A stretch of 12,478 nt of DNA, taken from positions 1 to 12,478 of the forward strand of contig JAUVQD010000014.1 of assembly GCA_030598355.1 (NCBI GenBank). Direction: 5' to 3'. Below, piece by piece: positions 5,441 to 12,026 of this stretch (the first letter of the stretch is position 1; each line of letters begins with the position of its first letter). The stretch comes from Actinomycetes bacterium (GTDB taxonomy: Bacteria > Actinomycetota > Aquicultoria > CAJVYJ01 > JAUVQD01). The translations under genes were made by a program, and so were the position numbers. The notes beneath the pieces are model-generated. The model was not told the DNA's origin, made no database searches, and was given only the letters and a program-made list of their open reading frames with translations.

Positions 5441-7537
5441 TTAAAACGCGCATTCACCGGCAGCGCAATCGCCGCCATATTCCGCCGCCGCTCTCACCAA
5501 GGTATTATCTTGCTTGGCCTTATCACCGACGTAGAGAACTTGATTCTTCTTGCTGCCATATCGGTAGACCGTTATACCTTTGCATTTTAGGGTGTGAGCC
5601 AGCTTAAATATTTGGCGAACATCGCTAAGACTAGCTTCCGCCGGTAGGTTCACTGTTTTTGAAACGGCATTGTCGATATTATTTTGCCAGGCAGCCTGGA
5701 CACGGACGTGCCACTCGCCCGGTATATCAAATGTTGTGGAAAAGATATTTCTTATTTCTTCCGGAATATCTTTCAGGTTTTTGATTGAGCCTGTCTTGGC
5801 AATCGCCTGGTTGAGTTCCTCGCTTTGAAAACCTTTTTCGCGCGCGATTTCATCAAAGAGATGGTTAACTTCCAGGAGATCGACACCACCGAGAGCTTCC
5901 CGAATATAAGAAATGGCAAAAAGCGGCTCGATGCCACTGCTGGTGCCCGCGATAATCGAGATAGTTCCGGTTGGAGCGATAGTGGTTAGCGTCGCGTTTC
6001 GAAGCTCGGAAAAGCCTTTCGCCTTCCATGAGCTTAAGTCAAAATTCGGGAACGATCCCCGTATCTTGGCTAGCTCAACTGACTCCTTAACGGCTTCTGC
6101 CTGTATGAAAGCGCCAAGCTCGTCTGCGAGTTTAAGTGTCTCATCTGAGGCGTATGGAATTTTGAGAGCTATCAACATTTCAGCAAAACCCATAACCCCA
6201 AGACCAATTTTTCGGTTGGCCTTTGTTACCTGCGCGATTTTTTCTATTGGGAATCTGCCGGCGTCAATTACATTATCGAGAAAATGGACAGCCAGCCTGG
6301 TAACTCGCTTGAGCTCATCCCAATCGACAGCTCCATCCTTAACCATCTTTGATAAATTTATTGAGCCGAGATTACATGATTCAAAGGGAAGCAGCGGGAG
6401 CTCACCACAGGGGTTAGTCGATTCGATCTCTCCCAAATTTGAGAGCGGGTGGGTGCGATTAATCTCATCGATGAAGATAAGGCCGGGGTCCCCGGTGCGC
6501 CAAGCCATCGTGGCTATAAGATCGAATACCGAACGGGCTTTCAGTTTTTCGACTTGTTTGCCTGTCCGCGGGCTTTTTAGCCAATATTCACCGTCTTCTT
6601 CGACCGCCTTCATGAATTCATCGGTTACCGCCACCGACAAATTAAAGTTACTTAAGGTGGTTTCTTTTTCTTTGATCGTTATAAATTCTCTTATATCGGG
6701 GTGATCGACCCGAAGGATGCCCATATTCGCGCCCCGCCGTCGGCCTCCTTGCTTGATCACATCCGTAGCCGCGTCAAATATCTTCATAAATGAAATCGGC
6801 CCGGAAGCGATACCGGCAGTAGTTTTGACGATATCGCCGTCCGATCTTAATTTGCTGAATGAAAACCCTGTGCCTCCGCCGGATTTATGGATCAAAGCCA
6901 TATTTTTTATGGAGTCGAAAATATCAACAATTGAATCTTGAACCGGGAGGACAAAACAAGCGGATAGCTGACCGATATCGGTACCGGCATTCATAAGGGT
7001 TGGTGAGTTGGGCAGGAATTTGCTGCTCGCCATTATTTCGAAAAAATCAGATCCCGATTGACGCCAATCCTGGTTAAATGTTTTGTCAACGGAAGCGACA
7101 AAAAGCGCCACTCGTTTAAAAAGCTCTTTTGGGGTCTCGATGACTTTGCCGGTATCGTCTTTGGTGAGATAACGACGGTTCAAAATCTCGATTGAGTTGA
7201 CTTTCAGCTTTAGATCATCGGCGACGCCGATAAATTTCTTAGTTTCGCGCAGACGAGTGCGCTCGGCCCGATAGAGGATAAACGCTTTGGCGATATCAGC
7301 TCGCCTTGTATCAATTAAAGCTCGTTCAAGATAGTTTTGGATATCCTCAACCGTTGGCATACGGTTGTCAAAGTCTCGATTTAACGTCTGTGTGACCTGG
7401 GCGGCTACGTCGCGAGCTAGGTCGAGATCTTTTTCGCCAATCGCGAGAGCTGTGGCCTGAACGGCTGCCCGTATTTTTTCTTCATCAAAAAGCACAATCC
7501 GGCCGTCACGTTTGACTACTTTTTCAACAGTTCCCAT
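5441..7537 (-). CDS. nrdJ: Adenosylcobalamin-dependent (class II) ribonucleotide reductase
   Basis: Reduces ribonucleotides to deoxyribonucleotides with a radical generated from coenzyme B12, without needing oxygen. An N-terminal ATP-cone (about 1-92) provides allosteric control. The catalytic ten-stranded barrel follows. NPCGE at 375-379 carries the Asn, radical Cys (C377) and Glu; C388 in SCNLGS and C194 in SACF are the reducing pair. GGRRRGANMG (264-273) and APTGTISIIAGTSSGIEP (521-538, phosphate binding) are intact. The tail ends CAAGEC (C691, C696), the mobile redox pair that is re-reduced by thioredoxin-like proteins. At 698 residues it is complete. No partner subunit is nearby, as expected for class II. 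It follows the TPR gene by 44 bp, probably in one transcript. A weak GGTAGATGAG purine stretch precedes the ATG. Confidence 0.97.
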   Translation of the reverse strand: MGTVEKVVKRDGRIVLFDEEKIRAAVQATALAIGEKDLDLARDVAAQVTQTLNRDFDNRMPTVEDIQNYLERALIDTRRADIAKAFILYRAERTRLRETKKFIGVADDLKLKVNSIEILNRRYLTKDDTGKVIETPKELFKRVALFVASVDKTFNQDWRQSGSDFFEIMASSKFLPNSPTLMNAGTDIGQLSACFVLPVQDSIVDIFDSIKNMALIHKSGGGTGFSFSKLRSDGDIVKTTAGIASGPISFMKIFDAATDVIKQGGRRRGANMGILRVDHPDIREFITIKEKETTLSNFNLSVAVTDEFMKAVEEDGEYWLKSPRTGKQVEKLKARSVFDLIATMAWRTGDPGLIFIDEINRTHPLSNLGEIESTNPCGELPLLPFESCNLGSINLSKMVKDGAVDWDELKRVTRLAVHFLDNVIDAGRFPIEKIAQVTKANRKIGLGVMGFAEMLIALKIPYASDETLKLADELGAFIQAEAVKESVELAKIRGSFPNFDLSSWKAKGFSELRNATLTTIAPTGTISIIAGTSSGIEPLFAISYIREALGGVDLLEVNHLFDEIAREKGFQSEELNQAIAKTGSIKNLKDIPEEIRNIFSTTFDIPGEWHVRVQAAWQNNIDNAVSKTVNLPAEASLSDVRQIFKLAHTLKCKGITVYRYGSKKNQVLYVGDKAKQDNTLVRAAAEYGGDCAAGECAF

Positions 7538-7581
7538 GTTGGCAAGCTCATCTACCTTTTGAAATATTGACTTAGAAGTGG

Positions 7582-8235
7582 TTATTTCCCGGTGGCGCGC
7601 TTTTCTATATTTAGAATCGCTTCGTTAAGCTTAGACTTGTTTTCACTGTCAGGCAACTTAGCTTCAACTTCTCGCATTAAAGTTAAGGCTTCATCATACT
7701 TGCCTTCAACATCGGCTAAAAAGTAGGCTTTTCTTACCTTAGCGAAATCATCATCGGGCTTAACAGATAAGGCTTTGTCGAACATCTCCAAAGCTTTATT
7801 TGGCTGGCTTGCATACTGGTAAGACATTCCGAGTCCAACAAGAGCCTCAACGTTTCGCTCATCGAGCTTTATGGCTTTTTCGAGCGACTGAGCCGCCTCT
7901 GCAAATCTTGAGGCATCAAAATATATGAAGCCGATCTGGATGTGCGCGGAAACGTTTTTAGGATCTTGAGCCAACTGGTCTTGAAATGGTTTCAGTGCCT
8001 CATCTAGTTGAGCGGGACTTTGACCACTAGCTGTGGCAGGTTGATCCGGGGGAGGCTCGCCCGTGTTCTGATTTGTTGTGATGAGAAAAGCGGCCAGAAG
8101 TCCAAAAATGATTAAGAACCATATGCCGAAGATTATCTTCTTAGAATCGCGTTCTGGACTTAGGTCTTCATCGTACTCCACGATATCTTCTTTGACCTTA
8201 TTCTTTTTTTTAGATTTTCCTGAGCCTTTTGCCAT
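7582..8235 (-). CDS. Membrane-anchored TPR protein
   Basis: A 217-residue protein with a highly basic, charged cytoplasmic N-terminus (1-33), one membrane helix (about 34-53), a low-complexity Pro/Gly/Thr linker (56-75) and about three tetratricopeptide repeats (95-126, 129-160, 163-195; for example AQSLEKAIKLDERN and ALEMFDKALSVKPD). The TPR part should face outside the membrane and act as a protein-binding scaffold; the partner is unknown. AAGGA lies eight bases before the ATG. It is the first gene of a unit with nrdJ. A similar N-anchored TPR layout occurs in cytochrome c biogenesis CcmH/NrfG-like and YfgM-like proteins, but nothing here links it to those systems. Confidence 0.88.
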   Translation of the reverse strand: MAKGSGKSKKKNKVKEDIVEYDEDLSPERDSKKIIFGIWFLIIFGLLAAFLITTNQNTGEPPPDQPATASGQSPAQLDEALKPFQDQLAQDPKNVSAHIQIGFIYFDASRFAEAAQSLEKAIKLDERNVEALVGLGMSYQYASQPNKALEMFDKALSVKPDDDFAKVRKAYFLADVEGKYDEALTLMREVEAKLPDSENKSKLNEAILNIEKRATGK

Positions 8236-8273
8236 ATCTTAAATCCTTAGTCGATCATCTAGTAGTACGTGGA

Positions 8274-8302
8274 AATTTACCGGATTTTTGTTGATCTTGC
8301 AA
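8274..8302 (-). promoter_or_regulatory. Candidate promoter for TPR-nrdJ unit
   Basis: On the minus strand TTGCAA (8302-8297) and TAAATT (8279-8274) are separated by exactly 17 bases. Each matches the sigma70 consensus at four of six positions. Transcription would start near 8267, about 30 bases before the TPR ATG. TTGCAA lies within the palindrome CTTGCAAGCAAG (8296-8307). No NrdR-box pair was recognised here. Confidence 0.4.
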
Positions 8303-8339
8303 GCAAGGCTCCTGTCTTTGCGGTAATCTCTTACATATT

Positions 8340-9284
8340 ATGCGTTACGATGCGATTGTTGTGGGCGCCAGCTTTGCCGGATTATCGGTTGTCGGTCAAA
8401 TAAAGGGAAAAGTTCTCCTGATTGACCGGCGTGAAATCGGGGCCGGTCAAACCTCAGCTTGCGCTACATATTTAGAAGTTGCCGAAAGATTAAATTGCTT
8501 GGAAAGCGTGGTCGACGAGCAACGCGAGATTTTTGTTCACACAGCCACAAGGTCGGTTCAGTATCGACTGCCGCAGTCCTTCTGTACATTTAACTATGAT
8601 GTTTTTTGCCGGACTCTTGCCGGGCAATGCCAATTTGAGTGGCTCAAAGCGAGTGTCGTTGGCATCACGGGCAAAGAAGTAATTACAGATAAAGGTTCTT
8701 TTAGCTCTAAATGTGTCGTTGATGCCTCCGGGTGGCGGGCGGTGTTGGCTGAGCCTGACGGGTCGAGACGAAACCCCGCCGGCCAAAAAAGTGTCGGTAT
8801 CGAATGCCTCGGACAAGAAAAAAGAGAAGCTTTACACTTCACGTTTGATCCGAAGGTGGTTGGCCGCGGTTACGGCTGGGTCTTTCCGGTTGGCCCGGAA
8901 AGCCGGATAGGCGTTTGCTCTTATCGCGGAGGCGCGAAGCTCAAACCGCTTCTTGCAGATTTTGCCGGCGATATCGGGGTCGATGATCATGTGCATGGCG
9001 GTGTTTTTCCGTCAGCAATTCGCCCGGCCACGGTCGGGTCGCTATTTGTTGTCGGCGACGCAGCCGGACATTGTTTGCCGGTGACCGGCGAGGGGATAAG
9101 AACCGCCATCTATTTTGGGGAGGCTTGCGGCCGTTTTGTCCAACAAATCATCGCCGGCGACATAAGCCTTGAAGCCGGGCTTATTGGGTATCGAGATTTT
9201 GTCGCCCGACACCGACAGAGTTTTGTCTGGGGTAAGAGACTGCAAACGTGGCTGGAGCGGGTTCCCACCTCGTGGCTGACCTAA
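8340..9284 (+). CDS. FAD-dependent oxidoreductase, geranylgeranyl-reductase type (3' end frameshifted)
   Basis: A flavoprotein with an N-terminal FAD-binding Rossmann motif (VVGASFAGLS, 7-16), an acidic ribose-contact end near LLIDRREIGAG (26-36), and the second FAD motif FVVGDAAGHCLPVTGEG (236-252), which in this family continues into AIYFGEACG. This is the layout of geranylgeranyl reductase and related NAD(P)/FAD monooxygenase-like enzymes that saturate isoprenoid chains or oxidise lipids and quinones. The substrate is unknown. The frame stops after VPTSWLT at 314 residues, short of the usual 350-400, and a plausible C-terminus continues in the +1 frame (see next entry). No clear SD is visible before the ATG, although the FAD motif sits at the right distance. 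It stands alone between a divergent TPR gene and csoR. Confidence 0.85.
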   Translation: MRYDAIVVGASFAGLSVVGQIKGKVLLIDRREIGAGQTSACATYLEVAERLNCLESVVDEQREIFVHTATRSVQYRLPQSFCTFNYDVFCRTLAGQCQFEWLKASVVGITGKEVITDKGSFSSKCVVDASGWRAVLAEPDGSRRNPAGQKSVGIECLGQEKREALHFTFDPKVVGRGYGWVFPVGPESRIGVCSYRGGAKLKPLLADFAGDIGVDDHVHGGVFPSAIRPATVGSLFVVGDAAGHCLPVTGEGIRTAIYFGEACGRFVQQIIAGDISLEAGLIGYRDFVARHRQSFVWGKRLQTWLERVPTSWLT

Positions 9285-9396
9285 GACGGCAGTCTGGGCT
9301 GAGAAGCATTTCGAAGGCATTATGCGGCGCTATACTCAATTGGCTGATCCCGCTCTTCTTACCGGACCCTTGGAAAAGTCACCAACGCCCGAGTGA
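9283..9396 (+). other. Out-of-frame C-terminal continuation of the flavoprotein
   Basis: In the +1 frame, directly after the stop region, 37 codons read KTAVWAEK, HFEGIMRRYTQLADPALL and so on, ending at TGA 9394-9396. The segment is amphipathic and resembles the closing helices of geranylgeranyl-reductase-type proteins. Skipping one base (T9282) in ACC-TAA-GAC would join it to VPTSWLT and give a 351-residue protein. The cause could be a recent single-base insertion, an assembly error, or (less likely) programmed +1 frameshifting at the TAA. Confidence 0.45.
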
Positions 9397-9475
9397 GGCA
9401 GGTAGATATTGGCTACTTGATAGCGGGCAGGGGTATAGAGTAGTTAGCAGATACTGCTGTGATGCTTTGTATTTA

Positions 9476-9492
9476 ATACCTCCTACTGGTAT
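9476..9492 (+). promoter_or_regulatory. Candidate CsoR operator
   Basis: ATACC-TCCTACT-GGTAT is an inverted repeat with perfect 5-base arms. TACC...GGTA arms around a short centre are the general form of CsoR/RcnR-family operators. It overlaps a -10-like TTTAAT (9472-9477) and lies 34 bases before the csoR start, so copper-relieved autorepression would fit. The operator role is inferred from position and symmetry. Confidence 0.42.
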
Positions 9493-9525
9493 GCTCACAG
9501 AAGCAGTCGATCATAGAGGGGCAAA

Positions 9526-9822
9526 TTGGTTTCAGAAGAGCAAAGTGATCCGTCGTATGCAGAGAATGTCGATAAGATATTAGCGCGCCTGAAACGTATT
9601 GAGGGACAAACCAGAGGCCTTCAACGCATGGTTTCAGAAGGCAAATACTGTGTTGATATTCTGACCCAGGTATCATCAGTTATTGCGGCGACGGAAAAAG
9701 TGGCCTTGATCATATTGAGCGATCATATTAAGGGCTGTGTCTGCGAATCTTTTCAAAGCGAAGGTTCTAAAGAGCGTATCGACGAGTTAGTAGTTGTTGT
9801 CGAACGTTTTATAAGAACCTAA
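9526..9822 (+). CDS. csoR: CsoR-type metal-sensing transcriptional repressor (DUF156)
   Basis: A 98-residue all-helical repressor of the CsoR/RcnR/FrmR family. Family residues include RLKRIEGQTRGLQRMV (21-36). The Cu(I) ligand set is present: C42, H67 and C71, with H67-IKG-C71 and a Cys-His spacing of 25 exactly as in Mycobacterium tuberculosis CsoR (C36, H61, C65). That favours copper sensing over the persulfide sensor CstR, which lacks the His, or the Ni/Co sensor RcnR. C73 is an extra Cys. The start is TTG at 9526 with AGAGGGG five bases upstream. A candidate operator lies just ahead. Unusually, no copA, copZ or other copper gene is adjacent. The next gene encodes a YggT protein, separated by a structured 37-base gap. 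Confidence 0.93.
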   Translation: MVSEEQSDPSYAENVDKILARLKRIEGQTRGLQRMVSEGKYCVDILTQVSSVIAATEKVALIILSDHIKGCVCESFQSEGSKERIDELVVVVERFIRT

Positions 9823-9861
9823 AAGCGGGAAAGTAAAAACCTCGTAGGAGGTAACCCGCTT
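9823..9861 (+). promoter_or_regulatory. Nested RNA hairpin masking the yggT ribosome binding site
   Basis: The outer arms AAGCGGG (9823-9829) and CCCGCTT (9855-9861) pair over seven bases. Inside, ACCTC (9839-9843) and GAGGT (9848-9852) pair over five bases around a GTAG loop. The inner stem contains the strong SD AGGAGGT (9846-9852), and the outer stem includes the first two bases of the TTG start (9860-9862). The outer 5' arm begins on the base after the csoR stop codon, so a ribosome finishing csoR would melt it. Translational coupling or a translation-level switch is inferred. There is no T-tract, so it is not a terminator. Confidence 0.6.
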
Positions 9862-10249
9862 GGCTGGTAGTGAAGAAAACGAAAAATGGCGTCCTGAAGG
9901 GACAGGCCGACGTCTGCGTGTTGTCACCCACGAGCACCATACTAGCCAACATCCTTCGGTCAGGAAGATCAAGCGCATCGTAAATTACGTTTTCATGATC
10001 ATAGAGGGGCTAATTGCTCTTCGCATGATCTTGAAGGGCCTCGGTGGCAATCCGGGGAACGCATTTGTTTCGCTTATTTATTCAATAACTGATGTCATTG
10101 TCGGTCCATTTCTGACGGCTTTTAACTATCAAACTTTCGATACCGGCTATGGCGTTTTTGAATTTGGCGCTCTTTTGGCCGTTGCGTTTTACATACTTCT
10201 GAATTACGCGATAGGCAAGCTCCTTTTGATTATGGTTTCGCGCAACTAA
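9860..10249 (+). CDS. YggT-family membrane protein
   Basis: A 129-residue protein with a charged, His-containing cytoplasmic N-terminus (1-38; THEHHTSQH at 23-31) followed by two main hydrophobic regions (about 43-62 and 100-127) and an amphipathic middle. The middle segment SLIYSITDVIVGPFL is the typical YggT motif (core pattern with D and P before the second helix). YggT proteins are small inner-membrane proteins of poorly defined role, often near septum or osmotic-stress genes. The start is TTG at 9860, with AGGAGGT eight bases upstream, and both lie in the hairpin described above. The N-terminal extension is longer than in the shortest YggT members. It is probably cotranscribed with csoR, an unusual pairing. 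Confidence 0.85.
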   Translation: MAGSEENEKWRPEGTGRRLRVVTHEHHTSQHPSVRKIKRIVNYVFMIIEGLIALRMILKGLGGNPGNAFVSLIYSITDVIVGPFLTAFNYQTFDTGYGVFEFGALLAVAFYILLNYAIGKLLLIMVSRN

Positions 10250-10294
10250 AAACTGGGTAACAACTCTTCTACCGGTCAAACACCAGCACATGGC

Positions 10295-10323
10295 TTGCTA
10301 AATCAAGCAAATTCCTGTAAACT
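10295..10323 (+). promoter_or_regulatory. Candidate promoter for the glucosaminidase-like gene
   Basis: TTGCTA (10295-10300) and TAAACT (10318-10323) are separated by exactly 17 bases, each matching consensus at four of six positions. The predicted start is near 10330, leaving a leader of about 25 bases. That leader can form a small hairpin, TATCC (10336-10340) with GGATA (10346-10350), which would partly cover the SD AAGGA (10344-10348). Confidence 0.42.
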
Positions 10324-10354
10324 ATGCGGCTGCTCTATCCGATAAGGATAAGTA

Positions 10355-11077
10355 GTGGTTTTTGACAAATGTTGTCGATGTAGACGAGGTGTTATAAGTC
10401 TGATTACAGAAGGCAAACACGGGCGCGGATTATCTGCCCTTGCTTGGATCGCGATACTGGCTGCTATTTGGGTGACAGTTGCTATTCTAGCTGTCTTATT
10501 GGGAATGCGTTTGGCAGGTGCCCAGGTTGAGCAGGCGAATAATGAAACAAAGAATCATGCTCGTGAGCTCAAAGTCCTCCGTCACGAGAACAAGGTGCTT
10601 TCATCTCAAGTAAAGCATATGAAAGAAACATCAAAAACTCTTGATCAAATCAAAAAGAAAGTTTACCAAATCAACAAACGTCGCACTTCACTAGTTAAAT
10701 GGGCCGCGCTGCCGGATCGCGGTGGTGATTGGATCAATCGAATTGACCGCTATTTAGTCTCCTCGCCTCTCGCCGGCCAAGGCAGGACATTTTATTTGGC
10801 GGCCGTTGATGCCGGTATTGAGCCACGTCTTTCCCCCGCTATCGCGATGATTGAATCCGGCGCGGGTCGGGCCAACGCAAACACAAATAACTTTTTTGGC
10901 CGGAAGAGAACAGCATCCACTTGGATGGCTTGGTCCACAAAGGAAGAGGCCATAAATAATCAAGCTCAATATATCTCGCGGATGTGGGGAAAGGCTAGTA
11001 ACCCCTATCAAATGCGCGGCTATGCCACGAGCCCGGTTTGGAAAGGCAAAGTAGCCAGAGAAATGGCGCGCATCTAG
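10355..11077 (+). CDS. Membrane-anchored coiled-coil protein with glucosaminidase/lysozyme-like domain
   Basis: A 240-residue protein. The N-terminus carries C6-C7-R-C9, then one membrane helix (28-51), then a heptad-rich coiled coil (about 56-110), then a C-terminal domain (143-240). SPAIAMIESGAGRANANTNN (160-179) and NNFFGRKR resemble the core of N-acetylglucosaminidase/lysozyme-superfamily domains, in which E167 would be the catalytic acid. The protein should be inserted with the domain outside the membrane, cutting or binding peptidoglycan. The start is GTG at 10355 with AAGGA six bases upstream. The domain is near the short end for the family, so substrate and activity are inferred. The Cys cluster at the very start, on the cytoplasmic side, is unexplained. 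Confidence 0.78.
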   Translation: MVFDKCCRCRRGVISLITEGKHGRGLSALAWIAILAAIWVTVAILAVLLGMRLAGAQVEQANNETKNHARELKVLRHENKVLSSQVKHMKETSKTLDQIKKKVYQINKRRTSLVKWAALPDRGGDWINRIDRYLVSSPLAGQGRTFYLAAVDAGIEPRLSPAIAMIESGAGRANANTNNFFGRKRTASTWMAWSTKEEAINNQAQYISRMWGKASNPYQMRGYATSPVWKGKVAREMARI

Positions 11078-11145
11078 CTTATTCACCGTTCATGAATTCC
11101 CTTCATATGATTCAACTCCTCAGCATTTGGAAAAATTAGAATATT

Positions 11146-12015
11146 ATGAGGCTGACAGCCAAAGAATACGAAAATCTAATTGAATTCTCACCAAATCTTG
11201 TGTGGCGAACGCAGGCCGACGGCCGGTTTGATTATTTTAATAAGACCTGGCTGCAATTTACCGGCCGGAGCTTGGCCCAAGAACGTGATGAAGGTTGGCA
11301 CGATTGCGTTCATCATGAGGACATCGATCGTTACCGCAAAATCTTTCAAGCTGCTTTAGAAGATAGAAAACCGTTTCAAATCGACTATCGCCATCGACGC
11401 CATGATGGCCAGTGGCGGTGGACACATAGCCGCGGTGCTCCTCTCTACGACGAAGCGGGAGAATTCGTTGGGTTTGTCGGAATCAGTCTCGATATAACAG
11501 AAAGGTACGAGAGAGAACAATCGAAAGATTCAGCCCTTTTGGATGGTTTGACCGGGTTCTATAAACGCATGTATTTCGAGCAAAGAGTTGAAGAAGAAAT
11601 GAAAAGGGCCGGCAGAGACCGAACGAGTTTTTCAATAATACTGGTCGACATCGATAATTTCCGCGCAATAAATGAAAAACATACTCATAAAGCCGGAAAT
11701 AAAGTGATCAAAGGCGTTTCTAAAATCATACGTGAAAATATCCGTGGCCATGATATACCCGCTCGAATGGGTGGTGATGAGTTTGGTGTTCTTCCTGAGA
11801 TTTCGCGAAAAGAAGCCATTAAGGTGGCAGAACGTTTAAGACATTTGATTGAAGACGCGGTCGTTTCTTTTGATCGCAAACCAATTAAGGCGACTGGCAG
11901 TTTGGCCGTCACCCAATTTAACAATGAGGTCGACGCCGCGCAGTTAATCCACAAGGCTGGGCGGTTGATGTTTGATGCGACAAATGCCGGAGGAAATCTC
12001 GTCAGGGCTGCTTAG
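11146..12015 (+). CDS. PAS-GGDEF protein with degenerate cyclase domain
   Basis: A 289-residue soluble protein: a PAS/PAC sensor domain (about 5-122, with SPNLVWRTQADGRF, YFNKTWLQFTG and the PAC-type end VGISLDITER) joined to a GGDEF domain (128-287). GGDEF (209-213) and the RxxD site RGHD (200-203, five residues before it) are intact, but other conserved positions are lost. The entry motif reads DGLTGFYKR instead of DxLTGLxNRR. The NDxYGHxxGD segment is NEKHTHKAGN. The usual SIGVA strand is SLAVT. The closing AKxxGRN is ATNAGGN, lacking the phosphate-contact Lys. It may be a weak cyclase, or a GTP- or c-di-GMP-binding sensor. No membrane segment or strong SD is visible. Downstream is a convergent glycosyltransferase. 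Confidence 0.9.
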   Translation: MRLTAKEYENLIEFSPNLVWRTQADGRFDYFNKTWLQFTGRSLAQERDEGWHDCVHHEDIDRYRKIFQAALEDRKPFQIDYRHRRHDGQWRWTHSRGAPLYDEAGEFVGFVGISLDITERYEREQSKDSALLDGLTGFYKRMYFEQRVEEEMKRAGRDRTSFSIILVDIDNFRAINEKHTHKAGNKVIKGVSKIIRENIRGHDIPARMGGDEFGVLPEISRKEAIKVAERLRHLIEDAVVSFDRKPIKATGSLAVTQFNNEVDAAQLIHKAGRLMFDATNAGGNLVRAA

Positions 12016-12026
12016 AAACTAGGAAA

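Noticed and set aside
5913..6704. Plus-strand open frame of 263 codons
   Set aside because: Fully antisense to nrdJ, whose catalytic motifs are read on the other strand; length reflects codon bias of nrdJ.
9248..9583. Plus-strand open frame of 111 codons
   Set aside because: Runs through the flavoprotein end, the csoR operator and the csoR start in a different frame, with no recognisable domain; the alternative frame at 9283-9396 fits the flavoprotein tail better.
10295..10310. TTGCT...AGCAA stem as a terminator for yggT
   Set aside because: Only five base pairs, AT-rich, with no T-tract; the bases are better read as a -35 region.
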